A DNA stretch of 64,000 nucleotides from Adiantum capillus-veneris (GCA_014529385.2 CM043957.1:87334381-87398380); one strand, 5' to 3'. Positions 11,123 through 21,866 are shown, numbered from the stretch's first letter. Notes: a model not told the origin generated them from the letters alone. A program made the numbers and translations.

Positions 11123-11791
11123 TCAGTCCACAAAGGGGAGTAAGCCCAAAGCTTTGCGGAAAGCTTCAAGCTTCTCACAAGACAATGCCTTTGTGAAAAG
11201 ATCTGCAAGGTTGTCCTGTGTTGGCACATAAGCCAAGCTGATCTCTCCTTCTGAGAGCCTCTCCCTGACATAGTGGTAATGCACCTCAATGTGCTTTGTG
11301 CGAGCATGAAAAACTGGGTTCCTCGCAACTACCAATGCGCTCTGACTGTCAGTGTAGATAGTGTTGGCAGTGTCCTATCCAACACCCAAATCAGCCATAA
11401 GGCGTATGAGCGATACACACTCAACCGTAGCTGTGAAGACGGCCCTGTACTCAGCCTCACAACTCGAAGTGGGCACAGTAGGTTGCTTCTTGCTCAACCA
11501 TGATATACATGAACTGCCAAGCATGAAACAAAAACCACTTGTGGACACTCGCGTGTCAAAACAACCAGCCCAATTTGAGTCCGAAAAAGCATGTAAGTCT
11601 GGCGGCAATGATCCCCCCTTGGGATAAAACAAGCCAAGATGTAAAGTGCCACTAAGGTAGCGGAAAATCCTCTTGACAGCTTGCCAATACTTAGACCCTG
11701 GGCTATGCATAAATCTGCTGACCTGTGAGACTGCAAACTGAATATCCGGCCTCGTGTTGCATACATAAATGAGGCAGCCAACAGTAGTTTG
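11123..11791 (-). pseudogene. Copia RNase H (copy 2, contiguous with RT)
   Basis: This continues the RT after a premature stop (Tyr codon changed to TAA near 11795). Ty1/copia RNase H landmarks are visible: 'CLIYVCNTRPDIQFAV', 'FSDSNWAGCFDTR', 'SSCEAEYRA', 'IYTDSQSALVVARNP', 'TKHIEVHYHYVRE' and the 'DNLADLFTKAL' tail. A second stop follows 'LMADLGVG'. The protein ends at about 11123 with '...GLLPFVD'. Confidence 0.88.
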
Positions 11792-13153
11792 TTAAAGAGT
11801 GACATCAGTAGGATCGCCAGCATCATGTAGACTCAACTTCAAACCTGTTTCCATGGGAGCGGCAATAGGTTTGCAATCCTCAAGTCCAAACTTACATAGC
11901 AATGTCTCTATGTAACTTTTCTGACACAAGGCAATACCACCATCACACTGCGTAAACTGTATACCCAAGGAATGATGCAACAGCCCCAAATCTTTCATCT
12001 TGAAAGTAGCATTCAAATCAGCCTTAAATTCAGCAATATGTCTCTCATTTGGTCCAGTGATCAGCAAATCATCAACATAAAGAACCACAATGAGAAGTAC
12101 ATCACCCTCACGCTTTACATACAATGTGCTTTGTGTTGGACTGTTACGAAAGCCTCGTTTAACCAAATGAGTGTTAACTTTCTCATACCAAGCATGAGAA
12201 GATTGCATCAACCCATACAAAGCCTTCTTACATCTGCACACTTTGTCCTCTTGTCCTTTTATGACAAAACCGCGAGGCTGCGTTACATAAACTTCCTCAA
12301 ATATGTCACCATTCAAGAAAGCAGTAACAATGTCTGATTGATGTACATCCCAATCAAAATGAGCTGCCAATGCACATAGAAAACGTACACTAGTTATACG
12401 ACAAGTGGGAGCAAAAGTCTCCTCATATTCTATGCCTTTTTGCTGTGCATAACCTTTTGCAACAAGTCGAGCCTTATGGCGATCGATCTCACCATCCGGC
12501 TTGTGTTTCAACTTGTAAACCCACTTCGTACCAATGGCCTTTTTGCCAGGGGGCAAATCACATAAAGTCCATGTGTCATTTTCTATAAGTGCATCATATT
12601 TTGATTGCATGGCAGCCATCCAATTTTCTGAATTCTGTGCTTCATAAAAAAATAGAGGCTCCTCAACATCATGTAAGCTAGACACAGCCAAAGCATAACA
12701 ATCTGATGCATAAGATGCATGGCGAGAGCCTGAAGGAGTACGACTAGACAAAGGTGCATCCAATTTACTGTCACGCAAAGTGTGGACCAGCCATTTTGGC
12801 ATACCTCTAGCCTGCTCATTTTCAATCCTTTCCTCATCAAGTACATCATGTACATCTGCATCAGTAATAGGTTGATCTAAAACATTTTCAGAAACCCCCA
12901 TAGGCTGTACATTTGCCTCATTGGAACGTACATTCGTATTTCCAGCACTGAAAAGAGGCAACAAAGTGTCATAAATGTCCTGTGAGCTTACATTACTGTC
13001 TCTAGTACATGATAGCAAGGGCTGAACAGAATCTTCCACAAACACTACATCTCGAGAAACCAGAATACGTTTTGTTTGCGGATGATACAACCTGTAACCT
13101 TTGCTTTTAAAACTATAACCAACAAAAATACATTTGACAGCCTTATCATCCAA
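11792..13153 (-). pseudogene. Copia reverse transcriptase
   Basis: An open frame of about 453 codons holds the complete copia RT core. It includes 'GTKWVYKLKHKPDGEIDRHK', 'RLVAKGYAQ', 'ETFAPTCRI', 'QSDIVTAFLNGD' and the catalytic 'YVDDLLI' near 12070. The two active-site Asp residues are intact. It is separated from integrase by one in-frame TGA at about 13154. It ends at a TAA created by a point change near 11795, so the lesions are few. The enzyme would copy element RNA into cDNA in the virus-like particle. Confidence 0.93.
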
Positions 13154-13156
13154 TTT

Positions 13157-13990
13157 TCAGCGTTGCACTTGTGGCACCAAAGCATATGCCAAAGAGCCAA
13201 AAACACGCATGTGCTCAATAGAAGGCTTTCTATCATGCCATGTTTCATATGGAGTAATAGACTGCAAAGCTTTCGTAGGACACCTGTTAAGTACATAAGT
13301 GGCACACATGATGGCCTCAAGCCAAAAAGAATGCGGCAAAGCTTGACTTTTGACCATACATCGTCCCATTTCCGTCAGTGACCTATTTTTTCTCTCAGCA
13401 ACACCATTTTTCTGAGGTGTATAAGGCACTGTACATTGGTGTTTTATCCGACGACTAGCCAGAAATGCATTAAATTCATGAGACATATACTCCCCCCCTC
13501 GATCGGAGTAGAGGGTGCCCATAGTACATTTCGAGACATATTCAGCCATAGCCAGAAATTGTTTGAAGGACATAAAAACTCCGGACTTTGCTTTAAGCGG
13601 AAATACCCATGCATACCTGGAGTAATCATCAATGAAAGTCACAAAGTACAGGTAATTGCCCAAGGACGGAGTTTGCATGGGCCCACAAACATCACTATGC
13701 ACAAGTTGCAACCTGCATGTGGCCCGAACTGAACCATTCTTTGGAAATTTAGAACGTTGCATCTTACCCAAAATACAGTCTTCACAAACATGTCTGATAG
13801 GTGCTTCAAGAGGCGGCAAAGAAGCAACCATATCAGATTTCTGCAAACGTAGCAAACTGGCAAAATTTTGATGACCAAAACGTGCATGCCAAAGTTTTGC
13901 ATCTGAAATAGCCCTTGAATTTGCAACAGCATTTGCAAAATTTTGTCCACACTTGTCATACAAAGTGAGCTTATACAGCCCACGGCACAA
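13157..13990 (-). pseudogene. Copia integrase with GAG-pre-integrase zinc domain
   Basis: About 277 codons open with the HHCC zinc region ('LWHARFGH', 'CEDCILGKM'), then the DDE core. The catalytic residues are seen in 'HSDVCGPM', 'YSDRGGEY' and 'QKNGVAERKNRS', so all three acids are intact. It ends with 'HMRVFGSLAYALV', typical of the copia integrase-RT linker, then TGA. It is continuous with protease upstream apart from a frame break near 13990-14050. Confidence 0.92.
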
Positions 13991-14049
13991 AAGCCCATAT
14001 GCAACAATTTCATCACCAAAACTGAGATCATGAACTGTACATCTGTCAT

Positions 14050-15102
14050 CTACGAATTTGAGACAAGTCCAAGTCTAGCAAGTGTGGATACAGACAAGAG
14101 ATTCTTCTTGATCCCAGGTCCATAAAGTGCATCAACAAGTGTGAAGGAATTGCCATTAGCAGCAGTGAGCACAATCTTTCCAACTCCCTGAACTGGATAA
14201 GAGGCGTTGTTGGCACAAGTGACTGAATTCCCATGAGGGACAGACTCGAGAGAGGTAAACAATTCACGATGTGAGGTAATGTGCTTTGTAGCACCACTGT
14301 CGGAATACCACACATGTGAATCTGCAGCAACTGACAAGCATGCATTATGGACAACAAGATTGTAAGTGCACTGTGCGCTAGAAGCCCATTCTGCATCAAC
14401 ATCAACAACACAATCATTTGCAGTGGAACCATCTGGATTTCCTTGGGTCATAAGTTTCCAAGTACTAGCAAAAGTCTCGTAAGAATCTGGTAAGGCATCA
14501 AGAACAGTTTGCACAAGGGACCTGTCTGAAATAACTTCACGTGCATAAATAAGTTGCTCATTGATATCCTTGACACTAGCAAGGAAAGTGTCCATATCAT
14601 CTTCCTCATGCATAATCTTCGACTCCAACTCTTTACGCAGCAAAGCAATTTTAGCCTCATTGCGGCTTGCATAAAGACTTGCTAGAATATCCCAAGCCTG
14701 TTTTGCAGATTTTGCTGAACGGATGTGAGCAACAATGGTGCGCTTCACAGACAACGCAATCAATGCATGAGCCTGCGCATCCTTAACATCCCAATGAGCT
14801 TGTTCAGCCGTAGGCAAAACAACTCTAACAGCTGCAATGCTCGCAGCAAGAGCTGCAACATCCTCAACATCGCCTACAGCCTCAGAACCAGGACGTACAT
14901 CATTGCCCTGCACAATGTTCCAGACAGCCTTTGACAGAAGAACATGTTGCATCATATAAGCCCACATAGTGTAGTTGTCCCCATCCAACCCGTCCTCAAC
15001 AACAAACATCTTGAACACATCTGTGTTGTTGTTGTCAGCTATGGTAAATGTTGCACCTGATGTGAAAACTGCCCGAAAATAGGAGAAACAGAGCGGGAAC
15101 AA
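14050..15102 (-). pseudogene. Copia gag and protease
   Basis: This ~350-codon frame has a UBN2-type gag: 'LDGDNYTMWAYMMQHVLL' near the N-terminus, 'AKQAWDILASLY', then 'VLDALPDSYETF'. The aspartic protease 'WYSDSGATKHI' (about 14300) has its DSG active site intact, followed by the GAG-pre-integrase start ('LLSVSTLARLG'). No CCHC knuckle lies between the gag core and the protease: the jump from '...GNPDGS' to 'WASSAQC' suggests an internal deletion. The true start may be the Met of 'MFVVEDGLDGDNY' (about 15012) rather than the first ATG of the frame. Confidence 0.88.
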
Positions 15103-15390
15103 CCTGTGCTATATAGCACAAACGGTAGAAGACTGTAAGGCACCTGTTATGTAGTAAATGGCACTGACATAAATTGTGCACAAAATGACGAAATAGCGTG
15201 TGCAGTACTGCTTGTAGTGGAAACGGAGGTCGAAATGAGTCCAAATCAAAAATCTGAGCAGACCAAGCTCTACGAGCTTTTCCAAAATATTTGTCGACAT
15301 GCGAACGCTTGCCAAAGCTCACTGAAATCGGAGAAAGTGAGGAGGCGTGTGCTGGAGCAGCTGGCGACTAAGCCCGGGAGGACGTGACCT

Positions 15391-15402
15391 GCTCTGATAC
15401 CA
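15391..15402 (-). promoter_or_regulatory. Primer-binding site of the copia element
   Basis: The minus strand reads TGGTATCAGAGC two bases after the 5' LTR end. It is complementary to the 3' end of initiator Met-tRNA. Confidence 0.9.
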
Positions 15403-15404
15403 AT

Positions 15405-15613
15405 TGTTGGAATTAGGGTTGCAGAGAAACACAGACAGCTTGGAGAAGACGAAGGAAGCTCAAGGCACACAATAGAGAGTGTGTTACTTAGTGTGCAATG
15501 GAAAGATAGATAGCCCTAGAGTGATGGGCGTATATACAATGCACGAGGGAAAAAACCTCCTAAAGAGGTCTTAGTGTGTTCACACACATCACTACCACAT
15601 GTATATGGTAACA
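15405..15613 (-). repeat. 5' LTR of the copia element
   Basis: This 209-bp direct repeat of 9824-10051 starts TGTTGGAATTAGG and ends GGTAACA, followed by the CAAGC target duplication. A ~20-bp block present in the 3' LTR (near 9990) is missing here. Confidence 0.93.
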
Positions 15614-15667
15614 CAAGCTAGAAATCAATGGTAGACACACGAAGAGAAACTGCAAAATCATTGAACT

Positions 15668-15757
<90 letters not shown>
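15668..15757. repeat. (GA)n microsatellite at LINE 3' junction
   Basis: A ~90-bp GA run with one AAAG interruption near 15683 abuts the LINE tail. Confidence 0.95.
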
Positions 15758-15760
<3 letters not shown>

Positions 15761-16160
15761 AATGAAATGAAATGTTATATTAACGTCTTCAAAAGGCCAG
15801 AATGACCTATGAGACCAAACTGATACAAAAGTGGTGAATCTGTTACAATGTCTGGGTACCTTAGTACTAATGTACTAAGTGTGAAAAGTGTGAAAGTGTG
15901 AAAATAAATGTGAAAACTAAATACAAAGTATTAAATAAACTTCTTAGGAGCATTCTGGGTGTCTGGCTACAATGCTTCTAATCCTTTGTTGTAGTCTCCT
16001 CCGGTGAAGTGTGCTTCTGCATCTTGGTCATGGTCGTCGCGATTTCCTAAGCTCAATCGCCCTGTCAATTAGGGTGCCTTTGGTATGAATGTGGGTACTC
16101 CTTTGTGTTGGCTGCTGGCCTCTTGCTTCTCCTTCCACTCCTGCTTCTCTCGATCCGAAA

Positions 16161-16163
<3 letters not shown>
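15758..16163 (-). pseudogene. LINE 3'-end fragment between two (GA)n tracts
   Basis: Read on the minus strand, this is the 3' end of the LINE family. It has the basic C-terminal segment ('LIDRAIELRKSRR'), a 3' UTR, the family-specific end 'GGTCTCATAGGTCAT..TGGCC' near 15795-15815, and a TTTCA-rich tail. It is 5'-truncated at 16163. Both ends lie directly in GA repeats (15668-15757 and 16164-16226) within the 5' LTR of Gypsy-F. The sister LTR has an uninterrupted (GA)n at this position, so the LINE inserted into the microsatellite. Confidence 0.88.

Positions 16164-16226
<63 letters not shown>
16164..16226. repeat. (GA)n microsatellite at LINE 5' junction
   Basis: A ~62-bp pure GA run abuts the 5'-truncated end of the LINE fragment and continues into LTR-F sequence at 16227. 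Confidence 0.95.
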
Positions 16227-16229
<3 letters not shown>

Positions 16230-16719
16230 CGTGCCCAAGTGCACTGGCCCCAAAGACTGGCGCCCCCTTTCGGTATTTCTTTATTATTGCTCACAACAAA
16301 GTACAACTTCCGAGGGTCCTCTCTCTCAAACTCTGCGTCCAGATGCTCTGCAAAGTGAGAGGCCCAAGGGCTCTTTTAAACTTACATGGGATGCCTAAAA
16401 GCAGGGCACTGAAAAACTTCAGTTCTAAAAGCACATTAACTTAAAAGCACATCAACCCAAAAGTATCTGCTCTCAAAAGGTAGCGCTGAAGATTCCAAAA
16501 GCAACCATCACAAAATGCGGAAATCTTTAAGGCTTGCCACATGAGCATGACAACGAGATTTACGGAAATCTCTCTTTAAGAGTTCAAGCTTCTGTCCTCC
16601 AGGGTTTTGGGCCCCTCGGCCGGTGCTCCATAAGTTCTTTAAGTTGGTCTATTCATTTTCTCTTGTCCCCTAGACCATTTCTCTTCCAGTTGGTCATGCC
16701 ACGTCATCACTTTGTGGCA

Positions 16720-17433
16720 CATATACCTTTACACATTATCCTCTTTCTGGTCTATTTTATCCCAACTTGCGCACACACCCTTGAAATTCCTTGACAAAAA
16801 ATGAGATTTAAACATCTCTTTGAATTCCTCCCCGGTTTTAGGATCTATGTTCTTGGTTACATGCGTTAGATACCACTTACTAGCAACTTCTTTAAGATGC
16901 ACACATATCTGATGAGACATAAACCCGTCAGAGAAGTTTCGATTCTTTGAAGGCTAAATCAAATTCTCTCATGAAGGCAAGCGCCTTTTACCCTCGTCTC
17001 CCAGCTTGTAGGTATCTTTCTTATTTGAATCTCTGCTTTTGCTTTGTACGTAGCTTCGTTGATGAATGGTGAGAAGAGGCTATTGCATAGGGCTTCAAGA
17101 AAATAGCATTTCTAGAGGAGTTTGGACCAATGATGCCCTTCCTTAATAGATATTCCTTGGCAAACACAATTGGGTCTCTAAAATAAGAACTTTTAATAAA
17201 ATCTTCAAAGTGAGATACCTTTGAATTTGTGATTTCCTTCTTAGCAACCACCAATTGCACAACAAGATCTCACAGCAAATTCTCGATCTCTTTCATACGT
17301 GAAGAAGCATTTTTTCAAGCTTTGTCGATTCGTCTTCTCTATGGCTGTGAGCATGAGATGATGGTAGAGTCTTTTCTCTATATCGGCTCGTTGATTTCCC
17401 ATGGTTGCTACTCTTGACTATAATGTGTCGTTG

Positions 17434-17503
<70 letters not shown>

Positions 17504-17530
17504 ATGGCTTGACATCTTTTCAACAACAAA
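16720..17530 (-). pseudogene. gag fragment of another gypsy element (Gypsy-H)
   Basis: The minus strand encodes a retrotransposon gag core distinct from that of Gypsy-F. Visible pieces are 'ALAFMREFDLAFKESK', 'HLKEVASKWYLTHV' and 'EEFKEMFKSHFLSRNFKG', followed by 'SWDKIDQKEDNV'. Upstream is a longer N-terminal region (17260-17021). A (TC)n tract (17435-17497) is embedded on the 5' side and, if translated, reads as a run of Glu-Arg. Gypsy-F sequence truncates the gag at 16719. No pol of this element was recognised. Confidence 0.7.
17435..17497. repeat. (TC)31 microsatellite
   Basis: This TC run lies within the 5' part of the Gypsy-H gag fragment. Confidence 0.95.
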
Positions 17531-17591
17531 GTCTTTTAATCCAAGATGGCCTCCAATTACCCATATAGTACCTTAAAAGATGTGGATTAGA

Positions 17592-17722
17592 ATTTCTACT
17601 GGCCTAGGCTAAGAAGAGATGTGGATGAGTTTGTATGGACTTGTTTAGTATGTGAGAAGGTCAAGTTTGGTAGACACAAGGCACTACAACCTTTACCTGT
17701 TTGTAAACGACCTTGGGAGAGT
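17592..17722 (+). pseudogene. Integrase zinc-finger scrap (Ty3/gypsy)
   Basis: The + strand encodes 'RRDVDEFVWTCLVCEKVKFG', 'RHKALQPLPV' and 'KRPWES', the junction between the integrase zinc finger and core. Compare 53215-53330 in Gypsy-B. Only ~130 bp remain, with no flanking pol. It lies between Gypsy-H gag and a LINE on the other strand, so it is a remnant of a further, mostly deleted element. Confidence 0.75.
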
Positions 17723-17749
17723 GGTATGCTTGTGTTGCTGTATCATGCA

Positions 17750-18464
17750 ATGTTTGTCTATATTTGGGTGAGCTCCTCTAGTGGCCTTTGCGGTTCCTCT
17801 GCGCACAATCGTATGTAAATCCCATCAATGTAAACATCGTCAGTCACCGGAGTGAAGCCATGTGGTATTCCCATATCTGTCAAGTATCTGTGTGTTCCTC
17901 ATCCCACCCACAATGTATCTGGCCTGCTCATTACGAACAATGCGTAAGAGTGGTTGTAGCTCCCCCTTGAACAAAACTGCTACCCTCAACCTCTATGCTC
18001 ATATCTAGTTCTTATTTGCTTGCAGTCTCCCATTTGTAACGAGTCACATGTGACAGGAGGTATCCCTATGCCTGACGTGTCTTTGAGTAGTAGACAATGT
18101 CTTTCCAAGTAAAGCTGTCCTCAAATGCCCTTGCGTCAAGGTGAAATGACTCATTACAATTTGAGGCTGCTATCCAATGTGGTCCCATAGGCCTCACACG
18201 GTCATGTGGAGTGTTGCTCCACTTTCACCACCCTCCCATCTTTATAAAAGCAGTCTTCCCTTTTTACCTTGCCACTCTCATCTATGTCATGAACTTCTTC
18301 ATATGGGCAATCAGCGAGGGTGTGAGACCGTCTCCAAGGAAAATACCCGTGTTCTTAAGGGTGGGTCTTTTCTTCAAAAAGTCCTTCACTTCCATGGAGG
18401 GGAAGCAGAGGATAAGCACTCTTTCGTGTGAAGTTTCCCTCTTGCTTTCACTTTTCTTGTTACC
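17750..18464 (-). pseudogene. LINE-M1: ORF1 C-terminus and endonuclease start
   Basis: On the minus strand, 18464-18225 encodes the ORF1 C-terminus ('RVLILCFPSMEVKDFLKKRP', 'NTGIFLGDGLTPS'), matching 34850-35030. Downstream, 18185-17760 matches the start of the ORF2 APE endonuclease at 35095-35470 ('VAVLFKGELQPLLRIVR'). Frames are broken and the rest of ORF2 is absent. The ORF1 coding continues at 20578, on the far side of the small LTR element inserted with TSD TTACC. Confidence 0.85.
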
Positions 18465-18633
18465 TGTTAGGGTAAGCCCAAGTTGTGGCACCATGTGGGA
18501 AAGCCTTCTAGCCACCAAGGAAGAGATTGAGATGGTCCAACAGCAAGAAGGTGCAACCTCTCTAGCCAATGATTGTAAAATGCTAAGCCTATATAAAGGC
18601 TACTCTCTAATCAATTAATTGCGCTTTGAGCAT

Positions 18634-18778
<145 letters not shown>

Positions 18779-18816
18779 GCTCTTGCTCTTGGCATAACCT
18801 AACCCTAATCACCATC

Positions 18817-18841
18817 TCTCTAACCCTAACCCTAACCCTAA
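18817..18841 (+). repeat. Telomere-like (TAACCC)4 inside an LTR
   Basis: About four copies of TAACCC are followed by ACACCATGG. The other LTR has one TAACCC followed by TAACCATAAC at the homologous place (near 20472-20488). The motif is the 6-base type rather than the usual 7-base plant telomere unit. Confidence 0.85.
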
Positions 18842-18933
18842 CACCATGGTTAAGCTAAGGATTCCCTCTCCATAGCCTAACGCTAACCATTGGTGATTAG
18901 GGAGTACGCTTCCGCACCAACTAACCGATCAAG

Positions 18934-18946
18934 TGGTATCAGAGCT
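18934..18946 (+). promoter_or_regulatory. Primer-binding site of the small LTR element
   Basis: TGGTATCAGAGCT lies two bases after the left LTR and is complementary to initiator Met-tRNA. Confidence 0.9.
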
Positions 18947-20185
18947 GATGGTTTTACACCTAGGTCTAATAAACTCCGCCATTACATCATTAATTAGTAG
19001 CATTGTTGATTGCATTACCAATAAATTCGTTCTCTAATCATCATTTGGGCAAGAGCATGCTCCACTACCCTTTGGTAACTAGGAGGAGCGAAAGTCGCAT
19101 TTAGCTTTGCATAATAAGCCCTTGCATTTAAGCGCTCGGAAAGTGGTTATAGCCCGTTCATGCTTATGTATGGCTATGAGCCGAACCACCAATCGCTATA
19201 GCGGTAGCAATTGGCAACCATTTCTGCATCGGCGCTCGACATTACAGTCAACTCTCTATTTTCCTTTAAAAAAAAAGGGACGACATCATAAGAGCCATTC
19301 CCACGGTGGCACTGGCTTGCCTCCAAACACAATTGACAAGGGTCCATTCCCGTGAGCAGGAGATTCAAGTACAAGGTCTCAAGCTTCCAAAGAAAGTAGG
19401 ATTTTTCGTGCATTCAAACGGCCTTCACCAAGCAAGCTCAAAAGCACCACTAGCACCATGCTCAAGCACTAAGCACACTCCAATATAAATGCATCACAAG
19501 TGCATGAAGCTATGTATGAAATGTATGCAACATTTGTGTCCAAAAGCACTTCACACAGGTTTAGACACTGCGTATACATCATGTATATGGTAAGACCGCC
19601 CATAATCATGAACACACACACAAGCACACAAGATGATATGTGTGTGCATGACAACATTGGCCATGAAGGCCGCATCCTTGACATTTTAGACCAACAAAAA
19701 TCGAGAAAACAAAGCACTATGCATGAAGATAAAGAAGAATCCAACAACATCAAGATGAAGATAACGACAACAAACAAACAACTTGTTGGAGACTTGTGTA
19801 GGGGAGAAAATTCTCCAAACTACAAACAACAATAACCATGTGAATCTGTGTGCACTCAGTTGTGTGTCACTCTTATTTGTGATAGGAAGCTTTGTGTGTT
19901 TACCTTTGTATTGGGAGACTTGTGTGCTTACCCTTTTGTGCCAGTGGAGGTTTGTTAAGGTGCGGGGTTTGTTGCACCGCAAGAACTCACCCCGATGTTC
20001 GTGTGCCTACACCCTTTGTGTTTAGGGAAGGAAAATTTGTGTTTGAGGGGAGACAATTTGTGTGAGTGGAATATCTTTTGTGTTATGTGCAACCATACCC
20101 TTATGTGTGTGAAAATTGTGTCAGCCATGTGAACCAAAATACATAAAGTCTTTGTAAAACCCCAAGTTTGGATTAACGGAGCAAT

Positions 20186-20366
20186 TGTTAGGGTAAGCCC
20201 AACTTGTGGCACCATGTGGGAAAGCCCTCTAGCCACCAAGAAAGAGATAAATGTTGACATGGTCCAATAGCAAGAGGGTACAACCTCTCTAGCCAATGAT
20301 TGTAAAGCACTAAGCCTATATAGAAGCTATTCTCTAATCAATCAATTGCACTTTGAGCATTATCAT

Positions 20367-20433
<67 letters not shown>

Positions 20434-20577
20434 TCTTGCTCTTGGCATAACCTAACCGTAATCACCATCTCTCTAACCCTAACCATAACATATGGTTGAG
20501 CTAAGGCTTCACCCTCCATAGCTTAATGCTAACCATTGGTGATTAGGGAGTGCACTTCCACATCAACCCACCCATCA
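20186..20577 (+). repeat. Right LTR of the small LTR element
   Basis: It begins TGTTAGGGTAAGCCC and ends CCCATCA, followed by TTACC. It carries (TC)n(TG)n at 20369-20428. Confidence 0.9.
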
Positions 20578-21480
20578 TTACCCACTCTCCAAGCCCTTGT
20601 ATGCGTCGGCTTGGTAATCCCCATCATGAACATGAGCTCTTCATGAACATTATCTTGGTCTTTGAGGTCAGAATCCTCACATGTAAGGCACGCATACGCC
20701 TCCTTTGCTTGATTGCTAGTGTCAAGTTAACGATGGTGCATGTGGAGGTTGATTCTTTGCCTTTGCCTTTTTTGAGTCTTTGTAATTATATCCACTCAAG
20801 AGGTCGTCATTTCTTTGTTTTGCTCCTATGGCCTGTACTTCTTTTATGGTGTTGAGTTCTTCCAATACTGAAGGTTGAAGTTCTCCTCCTTCAAGTGCAT
20901 TTTGTGAGTGCACCTCTTCATGCTCCTTGCGTCGTGCAATTTCCTCATCCTCGGCTGCCACGCGATCCTCGAGTGTCTTTATCGTGCCTAGGAGGTTGCG
21001 GTTGATTTTGTTCATAGTCGCTCGCATTTCTTCTTTGCATTTTTGGATGGCATCTATAAGGGGGTTTAGGATTGTGAGAGGCACTTGTGAGTGAATTTCC
21101 AAAGGATCAACAGCCTACTGTATTGGCCTAACTTGGGGCACCTCAAGCTAATCCTGATCTGCGTCCGTGACTGTTGATCGTCGTGCTTTGTCTGTCTGTC
21201 CGCTTGCTCCTGTGATTTGGTAACCTCTCCTAAGGTGATCTATTTGAGAGCTGCTCTGCCTCATCAAACCTTTGTCTCACTAGCCATTTGTGAACAAGGA
21301 CATGTAAGTACTTGACCTTCTCTTCTTGCATGTCTTTGTCTCTATGTGTGCTCATCATTGTGCTGCTTCTAATCCCTCTGCTGATTCTCACTCTGACCCC
21401 TTTGATTCTTATCATTTTGTCCCGTAGTATCCTAGGTTTATGCAAAACTCTACTCGGTATATTGTGGTTGAGAGGGTTGA
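20578..21480 (-). pseudogene. LINE-M1 ORF1 middle part (coiled coil)
   Basis: This is the minus-strand ORF1 region upstream of the C-terminal domain. A ~125-codon frame (21102-20722) is rich in Glu, Lys and Leu ('LLGTIKTLEDRVAAEDEEIA'), consistent with a coiled coil. The part at 21445-21230 matches 40720-40920 of LINE-M2. Gypsy-I separates it from the N-terminal part at 27365. ORF1 proteins of plant L1 elements bind RNA as multimers (family knowledge). Confidence 0.78.
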
Positions 21481-21866
21481 TGTTATGTCTCGCTCATTGG
21501 AGAGGGGATCTAGCCCAAGCGCTGTCGGGACGGGCGTCCAATGTTTGGGCGGACGTAGTGTGAACACGGCCAGTGTGGCCGGCCATTATTATAAAAGGGA
21601 GGCCAAGGCTTCATTTGCAGTTATCGACCCCCACTGGCAGAGTGCCAATGGTTAGCCCGTGAGGCTAGAAGTGTACGAAGTCACCTCGAGGAGGTGAGGC
21701 CGGGTGGTATGGGACGCTCGGTCTTACGGGTGCACGCCTACGTCCTCGGACGTTGGCCCCAGCACGGGGGAGCTACCGGATGGTGGCTATGGTCGGGTGG
21801 TTCGTCCGACGCGTGTCTGTAGGCGGGGTCCGTGTAGCCGGGAGATCCACTCTCTGTGTTTGTTTC
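21481..21866 (+). repeat. 5' LTR of Gypsy-I
   Basis: Starts TGTTATGTCTCGC and ends TTTGTTTCA. A TATA-like ATTATTATAAAAGGG near 21583-21597 is conserved in both LTRs (27086-27100) and probably marks the promoter. Confidence 0.92.

Larger units (their letters stand above)
9963..11956 (-). repeat. ~997-bp tandem duplication in the copia element
   Basis: Copy 1 (9963-10959) and copy 2 (10960-11956) each carry the inner part of the 3' LTR, the polypurine tract, RNase H and the end of RT. Aligned landmarks are offset by 996-997 bp. The copies differ by scattered substitutions of a few percent. One is the stop in copy 2 (TTTAAC versus TTTACC in copy 1) at about 11795, so the duplication is not very recent. 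Copy 1 breaks off abruptly at ...CTGCTTAAA, where copy 2 and the body continue. Confidence 0.93.
9824..15613 (-). mobile_element. Ty1/copia retrotransposon, nearly complete
   Basis: LTRs at 9824-10051 and 15405-15613 both start TGTTGGAATTAGG and end GGTAACA. They are flanked by the perfect 5-bp duplication CAAGC (9819-9823, 15614-15618). Minus-strand order is gag, protease, integrase, RT, RNase H, with integrase before RT, which defines Ty1/copia. A primer-binding site and polypurine tract are in place. It inserted into the 5' LTR of Gypsy-F. The 3' third carries a ~1-kb tandem duplication. The right LTR lacks about 20 bp present in the left one. Confidence 0.95.
9799..16719 (-). mobile_element. 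5' LTR of Gypsy-F, split by a copia element and a LINE fragment
   Basis: Its pieces are 9799-9823, then 15619-15667 and 16227-16719. Between them lie the copia element (9824-15613) and (GA)n-LINE-(GA)n (15668-16226). Joined, the pieces match the solo LTR 8011-8684 in order: TGCCACAAAG start at 16719, the AATAAAGAAATACCG block near 16275, CGTGTGTCTACC near 15635, and the ...GTAACA end at 9799 next to the primer-binding site. The reconstructed LTR is near 570 bp plus simple repeat. No TSD could be matched because the other end of Gypsy-F is truncated. Confidence 0.82.

Noticed and set aside
16028-16398. Ser-Leu or Arg-Glu repeat frames (also at 3120-3513, 17293-17529, 22133-22504, 25277-25625, 43047-43322)
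   Set aside because: GA/TC dinucleotide repeats are open in several frames on both strands; the apparent Arg-Glu or Ser-Leu proteins are artefacts.
18817-18841. True telomere or chromosome end
   Set aside because: Only four 6-base units inside an LTR with a target-site duplication and unique DNA on both sides; not terminal.
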